A DNA stretch of 64,000 nt from Capnocytophaga canimorsus (lineage in GTDB: Bacteria; Bacteroidota; Bacteroidia; Flavobacteriales; Flavobacteriaceae), in NCBI RefSeq assembly GCF_002302565.1, contig NZ_CP022382.1, positions 1 to 64,000 on the forward strand, in the 5' to 3' direction. Below are positions 46,573-56,215 of this stretch, one piece after another. The position numbers and the translations under genes were made by a program. Position 1 is the first letter of the stretch; every line of letters begins with the position of its first letter. The notes below the pieces were generated by a model. The model made no database searches, was not told the DNA's origin, and saw nothing but the letters and a program-made list of their open reading frames with translations.

Positions 46573-46602
46573 TTTGATTTTTAAAAGAAAATACTACTTT
46601 TG
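46573..46602 (+). promoter_or_regulatory. Promoter for gene at 46631
   Basis: TTTG 46573-46576, 18 nt spacer, TACTTTTG 46595-46602. An upstream ATG at 46608 is out of frame; the open-frame start at 46574 falls in the -33 box. Confidence 0.7.
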
Positions 46603-46630
46603 CTTTTATGTTGAAATAAGCACTCCAAAA

Positions 46631-47293
46631 ATGAAAAAAAAGGCAGTATTGATAATTCTTTTTGTTATTCCCATAGTGGTATATCTGTTTTTTGCTTCCG
46701 GAGTTTATAACTTCGCCAGATTACCTGTGCTTACACAATTGGTTTATTTTCCGAAAGATGCAAAGTCATTACAAGGTGATTCGGTGGTGTTAAACCAGAA
46801 AATTACAGTATTAGGTTTTTTAGGAGAGGTTTCTGACTTGGACAAAGTTGGGCTATTCAATGTAAATGAAAAAATAGGCAAACGTTTTGCTGAATTTACT
46901 GATTTCCAATTTGTATATGTTTTCCGTGAAGGGAATGAACATCGTGTAGAGCACTTAAAAAATGAGCTTAGCAGGTATAATAACTTTAGCAAATGGCAGT
47001 TTGTTTCACTTTCTTCTGATGAAATTTTATTGATTTTCAATAGTTTAAACTCTCCTTTTGACGTGTCACAGCAAGGGTATTCTCCTTATGTTTTTATTGT
47101 AGATAAGGAGGGAAGATTACGCGGTAGAACAGATGATGAAGATTTTGGTCGGCTTTACGGATACAATTCCGTATCGGTAGCCGATTTGTCTAACAAAATG
47201 GTTGATGATGTGAAAGTTATTCTGGCAGAATATCGATTGGCACTCAAAAAGTACAATAAAAGTATTGAGCGTAAATCTTTTATAAAACAATAG
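46631..47293 (+). CDS. Membrane-anchored thioredoxin-like protein without CxxC
   Basis: 220 residues. An N-terminal membrane helix (about 5-23), then a thioredoxin-like alpha/beta domain: KITVLGFLGEVSD as first strand, FQFVYVFREG, and YSPYVFIVDKEGRLRGRTDDE near the C-terminus as in SCO1/SenC-type proteins. No CxxC or copper-binding cysteines remain, so a redox role is unlikely by sequence; the function is unknown. The helical tail is well conserved in Flavobacteria as I recall it. The next gene starts 34 nt later. Confidence 0.65.
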   Translation: MKKKAVLIILFVIPIVVYLFFASGVYNFARLPVLTQLVYFPKDAKSLQGDSVVLNQKITVLGFLGEVSDLDKVGLFNVNEKIGKRFAEFTDFQFVYVFREGNEHRVEHLKNELSRYNNFSKWQFVSLSSDEILLIFNSLNSPFDVSQQGYSPYVFIVDKEGRLRGRTDDEDFGRLYGYNSVSVADLSNKMVDDVKVILAEYRLALKKYNKSIERKSFIKQ

Positions 47294-47327
47294 ATTAAAA
47301 CACTTAATTTAACCCAAACATATTGTT

Positions 47328-48500
47328 ATGAAATATAATTTTGATGAAGTAATCGACAGAAAAGGTACAGACGCTACCAAAATAGATACATTGCAAGAGC
47401 GTTGGGGAAGGACTGATTTGCTACCTTTATGGGTAGCTGATATGGATTTCAGAACCCCTCCTTTTATTGTAGATACATTAAAGAAGAGGATTGAAAATGA
47501 AGTTTTTGGATACACTTGTAAGCCAAAATGTTGGTATGATGCTATTATTGATTGGCAATCGCGCCGTCATAATTGGCAAATTGCTCCCGAGATGATTTCT
47601 TTTACTCCAGGTGTGGTACCCGCTTTGGCAATGGCAGTTCAAGCACTTACTCAACCTGGTGATAAGGTACTGATTCAACCCCCAGTGTATTTTCCTTTTG
47701 CGATGGTGGTTAATAATAATCATCGTACTTTGGTAAACAGTCCTTTAGACTTTAAAGACGGACAGTACCACATCAATTTTGAACGTTTACAGCGCGATAT
47801 AAAAGGTTGTAAATTGTTTTTATTCTGCCACCCACATAACCCTGGTGGACGTGTTTGGACGAAAGAAGAGATGCAAAAAGTAGCTGAAATTTGCCACGAA
47901 AATAACGTTATTGTGGTTTCCGATGAAATTCACGCCGATTTAACTTTACCTCCCTTTAAACACATTCCTTTTGCTACGGTGAGTGAAAAGGCTAAAAATA
48001 ACAGTATTACCTTTGCTTCTCCAAGCAAAGCGTTTAATATGGCAGGTTTTTCCAGTTCTTATGCTGTGATTGAAAATCCTGAAATTCGTAAGAAATTCCA
48101 ACAATATGTGGAAGGGAATATGCTTTGCGACGGAAATATTTTTGCTTTTCAAACCGTTGTATCTGCTTATAAACAAGGGGAATCGTGGCTAAATCAAATG
48201 CTGGATTATGTTCAACAAAACATTAACTTTTTGGTGGATTATATACGTGAACACATTCCTCAAATTCACGTAATTGTACCGCAGGCTTCATATTTGGTGT
48301 TTTTGGATTTTCGTCCGTTAAAATTAAGTCAGGAGCAGATTGTCCATCTTTGTGTGGACGGGGCTAAGTTAGCACTTAATGACGGTGCTATTTATGGCGA
48401 AGAAGGTGAAGGATTTATGCGCATTAACTTGGCGTGTCCGAGAAGTGTAGTGGCTTGCGCTTTAAAACAACTTAAAGAAGCCATAGAGAAGCAAAGTTAA
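47328..48500 (+). CDS. MalY/PatB family PLP enzyme, putative cystathionine beta-lyase
   Basis: 390 residues, fold type I aminotransferase. N-terminus NFDEVIDRKGTDATKID and LLPLWVADMDFRTPP are the MalY/PatB signature; the PLP lysine is in FASPSKAFNMAG, and HPHNPGGRVW and VSDEIHADL are cofactor-binding segments. These enzymes cleave cystathionine or cysteine conjugates by beta-elimination. The gene probably shares the promoter of the preceding one and ends with a strong terminator. Confidence 0.9.
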   Translation: MKYNFDEVIDRKGTDATKIDTLQERWGRTDLLPLWVADMDFRTPPFIVDTLKKRIENEVFGYTCKPKCWYDAIIDWQSRRHNWQIAPEMISFTPGVVPALAMAVQALTQPGDKVLIQPPVYFPFAMVVNNNHRTLVNSPLDFKDGQYHINFERLQRDIKGCKLFLFCHPHNPGGRVWTKEEMQKVAEICHENNVIVVSDEIHADLTLPPFKHIPFATVSEKAKNNSITFASPSKAFNMAGFSSSYAVIENPEIRKKFQQYVEGNMLCDGNIFAFQTVVSAYKQGESWLNQMLDYVQQNINFLVDYIREHIPQIHVIVPQASYLVFLDFRPLKLSQEQIVHLCVDGAKLALNDGAIYGEEGEGFMRINLACPRSVVACALKQLKEAIEKQS

Positions 48501-48525
48501 CATTAGTATAAAAAATACAGAACGT

Positions 48526-48562
48526 AATATCCGTAAAAAGGACTTTTTTACGGATATTTTTT
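48526..48562 (+). terminator. Terminator of MalY/PatB gene
   Basis: Fourteen- to 15-base stem AATATCCGTAAAAAG pairing with CTTTTTTACGGATATT and a short loop; T-run follows. Confidence 0.85.
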
Positions 48563-48669
48563 ATTGTTCATTAGAAACAAAATGGTCAGGTTACGTCTTT
48601 TTCAAATATTGATTTTTTTAATATCGAATTAAAATTGACTTTTATCAAGGTAAGATAAACAGAAAATAT

Positions 48670-48677
48670 TATATTTG
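48670..48677 (+). promoter_or_regulatory. Candidate -7 box of nqr operon
   Basis: TATATTTG, 42 nt before the nqrA ATG; it overlaps the TTG-like upstream frame start at 48675, supporting the ATG at 48720. No clear TTG at the usual distance. Confidence 0.5.
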
Positions 48678-48719
48678 TACCGAATTTTAATAAAACTAAC
48701 TAACAATAATTTAACAGAT

Positions 48720-50072
48720 ATGTCAAACGACATCCGCATTCGAAAGGGGTTGGACATACATTTGGAAGGGGAAGCTGAGAAGATTACTCGGCAACTTCCT
48801 CTGGCTAAGATGTACGGTCTTAAACCCTCTGATTTTCATTCTGTTGTGCCAAAGCTTATCGCAAAGGAAGGCACAGAGGTTAAAGCCGGAGAAGCCGTTT
48901 TTCACGACAAAAAAGACGAGCGGGTGCTTTTCCCTTCTCCAGTAAGTGGAAAAATCGCTGAGATTGTTCGTGGAGAACGTCGTAAGATTTTAGAAATCAA
49001 AATCTTACCCGATACAGAGCAAGTGTTTAAAGACTTTGGAAGCAAAGACCCAGCAAAAATGTCAGCAGAACAAATCAAGGATTTCTTGCTTTCAACAGGG
49101 GCTTGGACTTTTATCAAACAGCGTCCTTACGACGTCATTGCCAATCCTGATGACAAACCAAAGGCTATCTTTGTTTCAGCTTGTAAAACTAATCCGCTTG
49201 CTCCTGACTATGACTACGCCTTGAAAGGAAAAGAGGTTCAGTTGCAAGTAGCTCTTTCTGCATTGGCGAAACTGACCACTGGAAAAGTACATGTTTCGGT
49301 GTTTAAAGACAGTTCTTTGTCTCCTTTCCGTAACTTCAAAGACATTGTGCTTCACAACGTATCAGGGCCACATCCAGCTGGAAATGTCAGTACGCAAATT
49401 GCTAAAATTGACCCAATTAACAAAGGGGAAGTGGTTTGGGTAGTGACTCCGCAAGATTTGGTCGTGATGGGCGAACTTTTCCTTACCGGAAAATTGAACC
49501 TAACCCGAACATTGGCACTTACAGGAGCTTGTGTTGAAAAACCGCAATACGTTTCGGTAATCGCTGGTGCTCAGGTTGATAGTGTAGTTTCTGGAAATCT
49601 TAAAAAAGAAAAATCACGCGTTATCAGTGGTGACGTATTGACAGGTAAAAAGGTATCAGAAGACGGATTTCTAGGATACTACGATGACCAAGTTACGGCA
49701 ATTCCAGAAGGTGATGATTATGAGTTCTTTGGTTGGAACAAACCTGTCTTCAATAAAATTTCAACAACTCGTGCAATGACTTTTTCTTGGCTAAATCCTA
49801 AGAAAAAGTATAATTTGAACACCAATACCAATGGCGAACATCGTGCATTTGTAATGACGGGAATGTACGAAGAGGTATTTCCGTTGGATATCTATCCGAT
49901 GCAACTTTTGAAAGCGTGTTTGTACAAAGATTTAGATGAGTTGGAAAATTTGGGTGCGTATGAAGTTGCTCCTGAGGATTTTGCACTTACTGAATTTGTT
50001 TGTGTTTCAAAACAACCCCATCAGAAGATTATCCGTGAAGGCTTGGATTTAATGATTCAAGAACTTGGTTAA
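48720..50072 (+). CDS. nqrA: Na+-translocating NADH:quinone reductase subunit A
   Basis: 450 residues, the normal NqrA length. NqrA is a peripheral subunit of the Na+-pumping NADH:quinone oxidoreductase on the cytoplasmic face. N-terminus IRIRKGLDIHLEGEAEK and the segment GEAVFHDKKDERVLFPSPVSGK (in parts) match the family. The frame runs up to 48675, but the ATG at 48720 gives the family start MSNDIRIRKGLD. First gene of nqrABCDEF, interrupted by a SUFU gene 32 nt downstream. Confidence 0.97.
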   Translation: MSNDIRIRKGLDIHLEGEAEKITRQLPLAKMYGLKPSDFHSVVPKLIAKEGTEVKAGEAVFHDKKDERVLFPSPVSGKIAEIVRGERRKILEIKILPDTEQVFKDFGSKDPAKMSAEQIKDFLLSTGAWTFIKQRPYDVIANPDDKPKAIFVSACKTNPLAPDYDYALKGKEVQLQVALSALAKLTTGKVHVSVFKDSSLSPFRNFKDIVLHNVSGPHPAGNVSTQIAKIDPINKGEVVWVVTPQDLVVMGELFLTGKLNLTRTLALTGACVEKPQYVSVIAGAQVDSVVSGNLKKEKSRVISGDVLTGKKVSEDGFLGYYDDQVTAIPEGDDYEFFGWNKPVFNKISTTRAMTFSWLNPKKKYNLNTNTNGEHRAFVMTGMYEEVFPLDIYPMQLLKACLYKDLDELENLGAYEVAPEDFALTEFVCVSKQPHQKIIREGLDLMIQELG

Positions 50073-50104
50073 TTCTTCTGATATAGTTTAACAGATATTT
50101 TCAT

Positions 50105-50794
50105 ATGAAATTAACAGAAGAACAGTACAAGCAAAAGTATCCAGAAGATGACGCTTCACCTGGTTGGGATGCAATTGACCGGACTTTGGAAAAAGTATAC
50201 GGAAACACGGAACCTCGCCATTATGGAACTATCATTAAGTATATGTTGGGAGGGGAAGATCCTTTGGATGGTATCAGTATTTACGATAACGCTGAGCAAC
50301 AATTTCACCGACACATTGTTTCTTACGGGATGAGCGAACTTTATTACTCGCCTGAAAGTGTTGGAAATGAGTTTAGTGGTTGGGGATTTGAGTTCACGTT
50401 TCGCATCATTCCCTTTGTTGGGGATAAAGATGCTGATAAAGCAAAAAATGAACCTTATTGGGCGATGAATCTGATGCAGAATTTGGCTAAGTACGTGTTC
50501 AACAGTAAAAAATGGTTCGAGGCGTACCACTTCATTCCTGCTAACGGTCCTATTCGCTTGGATTCCGATACGAAACTTGTAGGAATTGCATTTGTTCCCG
50601 ACCCGCAGCTTGGTGTTATTGACACTCCGCACGGTGAAGTTTCATTTTTGCAAATGGTAGGACTTACGCAAGAAGAGTTGGACTGGCTTTGGCAAGACCC
50701 TAAAACATCTCGAGTAGAGGAACTTGTAAATAAAATGAGAGAAGATAATCCGTTGTTGATTACCGATTTAGCGAGAGTAAAATCTTACGTTTAA
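50105..50794 (+). CDS. Suppressor of fused (SUFU) domain protein inside nqr operon
   Basis: 229 residues, one SUFU domain over most of the length: PGWDAIDRTLEKVYGNTEPRHYGT (in parts), GGEDPLDGISIYDN, HIVSYGMSELYY, GWGFEFTFRI, and DSDTKLVGIAFVPDPQLGVIDTPHGEVSFLQMVGLT (in parts). This is a common bacterial domain of unknown function, related to an animal Hedgehog pathway protein; in bacteria it is often seen with polymorphic toxin immunity proteins or alone. Here it lies 32 nt after nqrA and 85 nt before nqrB, on the same strand, with no terminator between. No signal peptide. Confidence 0.88.
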   Translation: MKLTEEQYKQKYPEDDASPGWDAIDRTLEKVYGNTEPRHYGTIIKYMLGGEDPLDGISIYDNAEQQFHRHIVSYGMSELYYSPESVGNEFSGWGFEFTFRIIPFVGDKDADKAKNEPYWAMNLMQNLAKYVFNSKKWFEAYHFIPANGPIRLDSDTKLVGIAFVPDPQLGVIDTPHGEVSFLQMVGLTQEELDWLWQDPKTSRVEELVNKMREDNPLLITDLARVKSYV

Positions 50795-50879
50795 TCTTTC
50801 ATTTTGTTAAAGTTAAAACTGTTTTTTCCATTGGAAATATTTTAAAGTAAAAGTAAATAATTATTCTTATTATAAGAAA

Positions 50880-52106
50880 ATGAGCTTAAAAAGTAAATTA
50901 CATACGTTAAAAGAAAAATATAAAGGAACGAAGCTTGAAACGACTTTCAACGCTTTGCACACATTCCTTTATATGCCTAATGAAACGACCCACGGAGGTA
51001 CACACATTAAGGCGGCTGACGACCTAAAACGTACGATGAATACCGTGATTATGGCACTAATTCCGTGTTTAATTTTCGGTATTTTTAACGCAGGTTATCA
51101 GCATTATGCTGCTACGGGAGAGTTTGCTCACGCAGCAGGATTGTCATTTTTCAGTTCCGATTTTTGGACTTGGAAAAATTTCTCATTGGGGGCAATGAAA
51201 GTGCTTCCGCTTGTGGTGGTTTCCTATGCCGTTGGTTTGGGAATTGAATTTATATTCGCAACACTTCGCGGACACGAAGTAGAGGAAGGATATTTGGTAA
51301 CAGGAATGCTTGTTCCGCTTATTGTTCCGGTAGATTTACCACTTTGGATGCTTGCCGTTGCGGTTGCCTTTGGGGTAATTATCGGAAAAGAAGTTTTCGG
51401 AGGAACGGGAATGAATATCTTGAATCCGGCTTTGACTATTCGTGCGTTCTTATTCTTCGCTTATCCAACTTCGATGAGTGGGGACAAAATTTGGGTACAC
51501 GGAGCTACTGAAAGAGCAGGTGAAATCGCCAAAGGAGCGAATTTAGACGCTATTTCAGGAGAAACTATTCTTGGGCATTTGGCTCAACAACACAATATTG
51601 CAGATAAATTCTCTGTATCGGATATGTTCTTCGGATTTACGCCGGGCTCTATCGGTGAGACATCAACTTTATTGATTATTTTGGCAGGATTGTTCTTAAT
51701 CTTCACTAAAATAGGAAGTTGGAGAATAATGTTGAGTATGGTTCTTGGAGGTTTGGCAATGGGATACATTTTCAATGCTTTTGCACCTGCAATGGAAGGA
51801 ACTAAATTCTTCACTTTGTGGAGCTTACCGGCTTGGCAACATTTACTTGTTGGAGGTTTTGCTTTCGGTACGGTGTTTATGGCAACTGACCCTGTTACAG
51901 CATCACAAACCAATACAGGAAAATACATCTACGGATTTTTGGCAGGTTTCATCTCGATAATGATTCGTTGCTTCAATCCTGCTTATCCTGAGGGAGTTAT
52001 GTTGGCAATTTTGTTGATGAACGTGTTTGCTCCAACGATCGACCATTACGTGGTTCAGGCAAATGTGGCAAGAAGAAAAAAACGTCTAAAAGCTAAAACT
52101 GCATAG
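50880..52106 (+). CDS. nqrB: Na+-NQR subunit B
   Basis: 408 residues, many membrane helices, binds covalent FMN and takes part in Na+ transport. ALIPCLIFGIFNAGY, GKEVFGGTGMNILNPALTIRAFLFF (in parts) and TPGSIGETSTLLIILAG are family segments. The FMN-bearing threonine is expected in DAISGETI (Thr229); the residue before it is Glu, where the usual motif has Ala (SGAT). Quinone-site and Na+ channel residues were not checked. nqrC follows after 2 nt. Confidence 0.96.
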   Translation: MSLKSKLHTLKEKYKGTKLETTFNALHTFLYMPNETTHGGTHIKAADDLKRTMNTVIMALIPCLIFGIFNAGYQHYAATGEFAHAAGLSFFSSDFWTWKNFSLGAMKVLPLVVVSYAVGLGIEFIFATLRGHEVEEGYLVTGMLVPLIVPVDLPLWMLAVAVAFGVIIGKEVFGGTGMNILNPALTIRAFLFFAYPTSMSGDKIWVHGATERAGEIAKGANLDAISGETILGHLAQQHNIADKFSVSDMFFGFTPGSIGETSTLLIILAGLFLIFTKIGSWRIMLSMVLGGLAMGYIFNAFAPAMEGTKFFTLWSLPAWQHLLVGGFAFGTVFMATDPVTASQTNTGKYIYGFLAGFISIMIRCFNPAYPEGVMLAILLMNVFAPTIDHYVVQANVARRKKRLKAKTA

Positions 52107-52108
52107 AT

Positions 52109-52843
52109 ATGTCAAATAGAACTGAAAGTAATTCATATACAGTGATTTTTGCCATCATAATGGTAATTATCGTAGGAGCGTTGCTTGCGGGAGTTTCTTC
52201 GGCGTTGAGCGATAGAATCAGCGAGAACAGAAAGTTCGAAAAGCAACAAAACGTACTTTACGCAATGGGCGTAAACCGCAATCAGAATACGAATTTGGGT
52301 GAAGGAGATGTAACTTTTGTTCCGACAAACGAGGTTACTGCCGAGTTCAAAAAATACATCAAAGGGCAATATTTCATCAAAGGAAATCAAGCTGTTGAAG
52401 CCGATTTGATTGAAGACCCAAAATGGACAGCTGAAAAGGGATTACCTCTTTTCGTTGGAGAGAAAGATAGTAAAACATTCTACATCATTCCTGTTTTTGG
52501 AAAAGGTCTTTGGGACGCTATTTGGGGATATGTAGCTGTGGATAAAGATCTTATCGTTCAGGGAGTTTTCTTTGACCACAAAGGCGAAACTGCTGGTTTG
52601 GGGTCAAACATCAAAGAACGTTTCTTTATGGACGATTTCATCGGAGAGCATTTGTTGGACGCTTCGGGTAACTTCCAAAGTGTAGAGGGTTCAAAATCAA
52701 ACGGAGACCCTGAAAACAAACGCAAAGAAGACGGAAAAGTAGATGCCATTGCCGGTGCAACCCTTACCGTAAACGGAGTAAATGAGATGGTAAAAACAGG
52801 CGTTGGTGCTTATGTTGATTATATTAAAAACTTAAAAAACTAA
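52109..52843 (+). CDS. nqrC: Na+-NQR subunit C
   Basis: 244 residues. One N-terminal membrane helix (about 10-30), then a periplasmic FMN-binding domain. The covalent FMN site is DAIAGATLTVNGV, with Thr218 as acceptor. LWDAIWGYVAV and KGETAGLGSNIKERFF are family segments. FMN attachment needs an ApbE transferase, and none is encoded in this window. Confidence 0.96.
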   Translation: MSNRTESNSYTVIFAIIMVIIVGALLAGVSSALSDRISENRKFEKQQNVLYAMGVNRNQNTNLGEGDVTFVPTNEVTAEFKKYIKGQYFIKGNQAVEADLIEDPKWTAEKGLPLFVGEKDSKTFYIIPVFGKGLWDAIWGYVAVDKDLIVQGVFFDHKGETAGLGSNIKERFFMDDFIGEHLLDASGNFQSVEGSKSNGDPENKRKEDGKVDAIAGATLTVNGVNEMVKTGVGAYVDYIKNLKN

Positions 52844-52847
52844 TATT

Positions 52848-53489
52848 ATGGGACTATCAAAAAAAGACGTAAAATTGGTTACAGACCCGCTATGGGATAA
52901 CAACCCAATTACCGTACAAGTACTGGGGATTTGTTCCGCATTGGCGATTACGGCACAGCTTAAAGCAGCTATCGTTATGGGATTGTCCGTAATATTTGTA
53001 CTTAGTGTGGGGAACGTAGTAATTTCTTTGATTAGAAATGTTATTCCTGGTAAAATTCGTATTATCGTGCAATTGTTGGTGGTTGCGGCGTTGGTAATCA
53101 TTGTTGATCAAGTGCTAAAAGCCTTTTCGTATGAGTTGAGTAAACAACTATCTGTATTTGTGGGGCTTATCATCACAAACTGTATCATTATGGGACGCTT
53201 CGAGGCTTTCGCTTTGGGAAATACCCCTTGGAAATCGTTCTTAGATGGTATCGGAAACGCAGGTGGATATGCGTTGGCTCTTGTTATCGTAGCTTTCTTC
53301 CGTGAGCTTTTAGGTTCGGGAACGCTTCTTGGATTCCAAGTATTAGGCGACCCTATCAAAAAGACAGGTTTGTATGCATTAGGATACGAAAATAACGGAT
53401 TTATGTTATTGGCTCCGATGGCACTTATCACTTACGGAATTGTGATTTGGATTCAGCGTACACGTAACAAATCCTTAATTGAGGAATAA
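52848..53489 (+). CDS. nqrD: Na+-NQR subunit D
   Basis: 213 residues with six membrane helices; related to RnfE. Together with NqrE it holds the intramembrane iron-sulfur cluster. Characteristic: PLWDNNPITVQVLGICSALAITAQ (in parts), LIITNCIIMGRFEAFALG with the conserved Cys, and FFRELLGSG. Spacing to neighbours 4 and 25 nt. Confidence 0.96.
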   Translation: MGLSKKDVKLVTDPLWDNNPITVQVLGICSALAITAQLKAAIVMGLSVIFVLSVGNVVISLIRNVIPGKIRIIVQLLVVAALVIIVDQVLKAFSYELSKQLSVFVGLIITNCIIMGRFEAFALGNTPWKSFLDGIGNAGGYALALVIVAFFRELLGSGTLLGFQVLGDPIKKTGLYALGYENNGFMLLAPMALITYGIVIWIQRTRNKSLIEE

Positions 53490-53514
53490 TTAGTAACTAA
53501 ATAAAAATTAGAAA

Positions 53515-54225
53515 ATGGAATATATAGAACTGATTTTTAAGTCGATATTCGTAGATAATATGGTATTCGCTACCTTTTTGGGTATGTGTTCGTACCTTGC
53601 GGTATCTAAGAAAGTATCTACGGCAGTTGGTTTGGGAGCAGCGGTTATTTTCGTATTGGCTGTAACTGTTCCTATGAACTGGCTACTGAACGAATATCTG
53701 CTCAAAGAAGGAGCTTTGGCTTGGTTGGGCGAGGAGTACGCAAGTTATGATTTAAGTTTCTTGACCTACATTTTGTTCATAGCAACGGTGGCTACGATGG
53801 TTCAGTTAGTAGAAATCATTGTTGAGAAATTTGCTCCTGCTTTGTACAATTCATTGGGGATTTTCTTACCACTCATTGCTGTAAACTGTGCAATTTTGGG
53901 AGGTTCACTCTTTATGCAGTCACGTGAAATACCTACCATTGGTTTGGCGGCTACTTACGGATTGGCATCAGGGATTGGTTGGTTTTTGGCAATTGTTGCC
54001 ATTGCTGCCATTCGTGAGAAAATCCGTTATTCGAACGTGCCACCTGCACTTCGCGGATTGGGAATTACCTTTATCATTACGGGGCTTATGGCTATCGGCT
54101 TTATGAGTTTCGGAGGAATGCTTACAGGGGGAGAGAAAAAATCTGATGAGGATAAGAAAGCAGTTATCGAGCAAAAAGTTAATAAAACTGAAAAATTAGC
54201 CAATAACACAAAAGAAATTAAGTAA
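53515..54225 (+). CDS. nqrE: Na+-NQR subunit E with extended C-terminus
   Basis: 236 residues, six membrane helices, related to Rnf[24 protein letters not shown] (in parts) and [15 protein letters not shown] carry the conserved cysteines that share the Fe-S centre with NqrD. NqrE usually has about 200 residues; this one has an additional charged tail of about 35 residues ([19 protein letters not shown]) after the last helix. The stop codon overlaps the nqrF ATG by one base. Confidence 0.95.
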   Translation: MEYIELIFKSIFVDNMVFATFLGMCSYLAVSKKVSTAVGLGAAVIFVLAVTVPMNWLLNEYLLKEGALAWLGEEYASYDLSFLTYILFIATVATMVQLVEIIVEKFAPALYNSLGIFLPLIAVNCAILGGSLFMQSREIPTIGLAATYGLASGIGWFLAIVAIAAIREKIRYSNVPPALRGLGITFIITGLMAIGFMSFGGMLTGGEKKSDEDKKAVIEQKVNKTEKLANNTKEIK

Positions 54226-55538
54226 TGGTATTATCAAGTAGTATATTTGTAACAGTAGCAGTAACGGTTATCGCTTTACTGGTGATAACATTGCTTTTGG
54301 TGGCACTTTTGTTGGTCGTAAAACAGAAGTTAGCTCCATCAGGACCTGTAAAAATCAAGATTAATGGCGAGAAAGTAATTGAAGTACCTTCGGGAGGGTC
54401 GTTACTTTCTACATTAGGGAATCAGAAAATATTTTTGCCTTCAGCTTGTGGTGGAGGTGGGTCTTGTATCCAATGCGAATGCCACGTGCTTTCAGGTGGG
54501 GGAGAGGCTCTTCCGACAGAAACACCTCACTTTACCAAAAAAGAACTAAAAGAAGGAGCTCGTTTGGCTTGTCAGGTGAAGGTAAAACAGGATATGGAAA
54601 TTTCAATTCCTGAGGAAATCTTTGGTATCAAAAAATGGGAGGCTGTCGTGGTTCGTAACTATAACGTAGCTTCATTTATCAAAGAATTTGTGGTTGAAAT
54701 TCCTGAGGATATGGACTACAAACCAGGGGGATACATTCAGATTGAAATTCCACCTTGCGAGATTAAATATTCTGATATTGACATCACGGCTCACCCTGCA
54801 GAACACCCAGGAGAACCTGAAAAATTCAAAATGGAATGGGACAAATTCAACCTTTGGCCTTTAGTTATGAAAAATGGTGAAACCGTAGAACGTGCTTACT
54901 CGATGGCTTCGTATCCTGCTGAAGGGCGTGAAATTATGTTGAACGTTCGTATTGCGACTCCACCTTGGGACAGAGCTAAAAACGGTTGGATGAACGTAAA
55001 TCCGGGGGTGGCTTCTTCGTACATTTTCTCTCGTAAGAAAGGTGATAAAGTAGTTATTTCTGGTCCTTACGGGGAATTCTTCATCAACGAATCGAATGCC
55101 GAAATGTTGTACGTAGGAGGTGGGGCAGGTATGGCACCGATGCGTTCGCACCTATATCACTTATTCAAAACGTTGAAAACAGGACGTAAAGTAACCTATT
55201 GGTACGGAGGACGTTCTAAACGAGAGTTGTTCTACTTGGAGCATTTCTGGGAATTGGAGCGTGAGTTCCCGAACTTTAAGTTCTTCATCGTGTTGTCTGA
55301 GCCACTTCCAGAGGATAATTGGAAAGTTAAGAAAGACATTAACGATACGGAAGGAGACGGATTTACGGGATTTGTTCACAATGCGGTTATTGACCAATAT
55401 TTGAGCAAACACGAAGCACCAGAAGATATTGAACTGTACTTCTGTGGACCTCCAATGATGAACAAAGCGGTACAAAAAATGGGACAAGACTTCGGTCTTC
55501 CTGATGAAAACATCCGCTTTGACGACTTCGGTGGATAG
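54225..55538 (+). CDS. nqrF: Na+-NQR subunit F (NADH-oxidising)
   Basis: 437 residues. Membrane helix (about 8-32), a [2Fe-2S] domain with ligands Cys75, Cys81, Cys84 and Cys116 ([11 protein letters not shown] and LACQVK), then FAD-binding (RAYSMASYP) and NADH-binding parts ([26 protein letters not shown]). It is the electron entry point of the pump. Longer than Vibrio NqrF by about 30 residues, mostly in the loop around 185-220. A terminator follows directly, closing the operon without apbE. Confidence 0.97.
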   Translation: MVLSSSIFVTVAVTVIALLVITLLLVALLLVVKQKLAPSGPVKIKINGEKVIEVPSGGSLLSTLGNQKIFLPSACGGGGSCIQCECHVLSGGGEALPTETPHFTKKELKEGARLACQVKVKQDMEISIPEEIFGIKKWEAVVVRNYNVASFIKEFVVEIPEDMDYKPGGYIQIEIPPCEIKYSDIDITAHPAEHPGEPEKFKMEWDKFNLWPLVMKNGETVERAYSMASYPAEGREIMLNVRIATPPWDRAKNGWMNVNPGVASSYIFSRKKGDKVVISGPYGEFFINESNAEMLYVGGGAGMAPMRSHLYHLFKTLKTGRKVTYWYGGRSKRELFYLEHFWELEREFPNFKFFIVLSEPLPEDNWKVKKDINDTEGDGFTGFVHNAVIDQYLSKHEAPEDIELYFCGPPMMNKAVQKMGQDFGLPDENIRFDDFGG

Positions 55539-55548
55539 TAAAAAACTT

Positions 55549-55582
55549 AAAAAATCCTTTCTGTAATGGAAAGGATTTTTTT
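55549..55582 (+). terminator. Terminator of nqr operon
   Basis: Stem AAAAATCCTTTC pairing with GAAAGGATTTTT, seven-base loop, T-run. An ATG in its loop (55566) is an apparent upstream start of the next gene and is rejected. Confidence 0.85.
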
Positions 55583-55607
55583 GTCAAAAAACTTAATTTA
55601 TATAAAA

Positions 55608-56111
55608 ATGAAACAAATAATTTTACAAGTTACTTTTCTTCTATATACAACAATAGCTTTTAGCCAAGATGTAAGTTTCAACATAATAAAGGATAAAACA
55701 ACAGTTGATGAATATGGAGCGGTTACCCTACAAGTGGAAGTCGAAAATAAATCAAGTGAAGCGATAACTATTTTTAAACCTGCTGAAAAATACAATCAAA
55801 AATGGAGATATTATGGATGTGATATCAAGTGTGATGATTTTCCTTATTGGTTTTCAGGTAATTATGAATATGTAGGTTATAATAGTGATGATTTGTTAGA
55901 AATTTCTGCCAAATCAAAGGTAACTATAACTATAAATGGGCTCTATAATGGTTTATCATGCAGCTCTAAAAAATTTAAAGTCAAACTAATTTATGATGTC
56001 GTTGACTTTATCAAAAATAAAGAAGATTTGACCCCTGAAGAAGTTATAGTGATACAAAAACTCACTCCCATTCGTATAGTAAGTAAGCAGGTTGAGATAA
56101 AAGTAGAGTGA
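55608..56111 (+). CDS. Unknown secreted protein
   Basis: 167 residues with a signal peptide (ends AFSQ) and a beta-rich domain like an Ig or intracellular-proteinase-inhibitor fold: VTLQVEVENKSSEAITIFKP and SKVTITINGLYNGL. Three cysteines before and one after the middle may form disulfides. No family named. The ATG at 55608 is chosen because the upstream frame start is in the nqr terminator. Confidence 0.6.
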   Translation: MKQIILQVTFLLYTTIAFSQDVSFNIIKDKTTVDEYGAVTLQVEVENKSSEAITIFKPAEKYNQKWRYYGCDIKCDDFPYWFSGNYEYVGYNSDDLLEISAKSKVTITINGLYNGLSCSSKKFKVKLIYDVVDFIKNKEDLTPEEVIVIQKLTPIRIVSKQVEIKVE

Positions 56112-56215
56112 GTTTTGCTAAACGTTATTGAATAGAAATAGCGAATTTATACAAAAATTATTCATTTAAGTGCTACTTCTTTCAATAATGTAACGTTCTT
56201 TGTTTTATGTTTCAG

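Noticed and set aside
55566..55607. Upstream ATG for the secreted protein at 55608
   Set aside because: It lies in the loop of the nqr terminator; the signal peptide begins at 55608.
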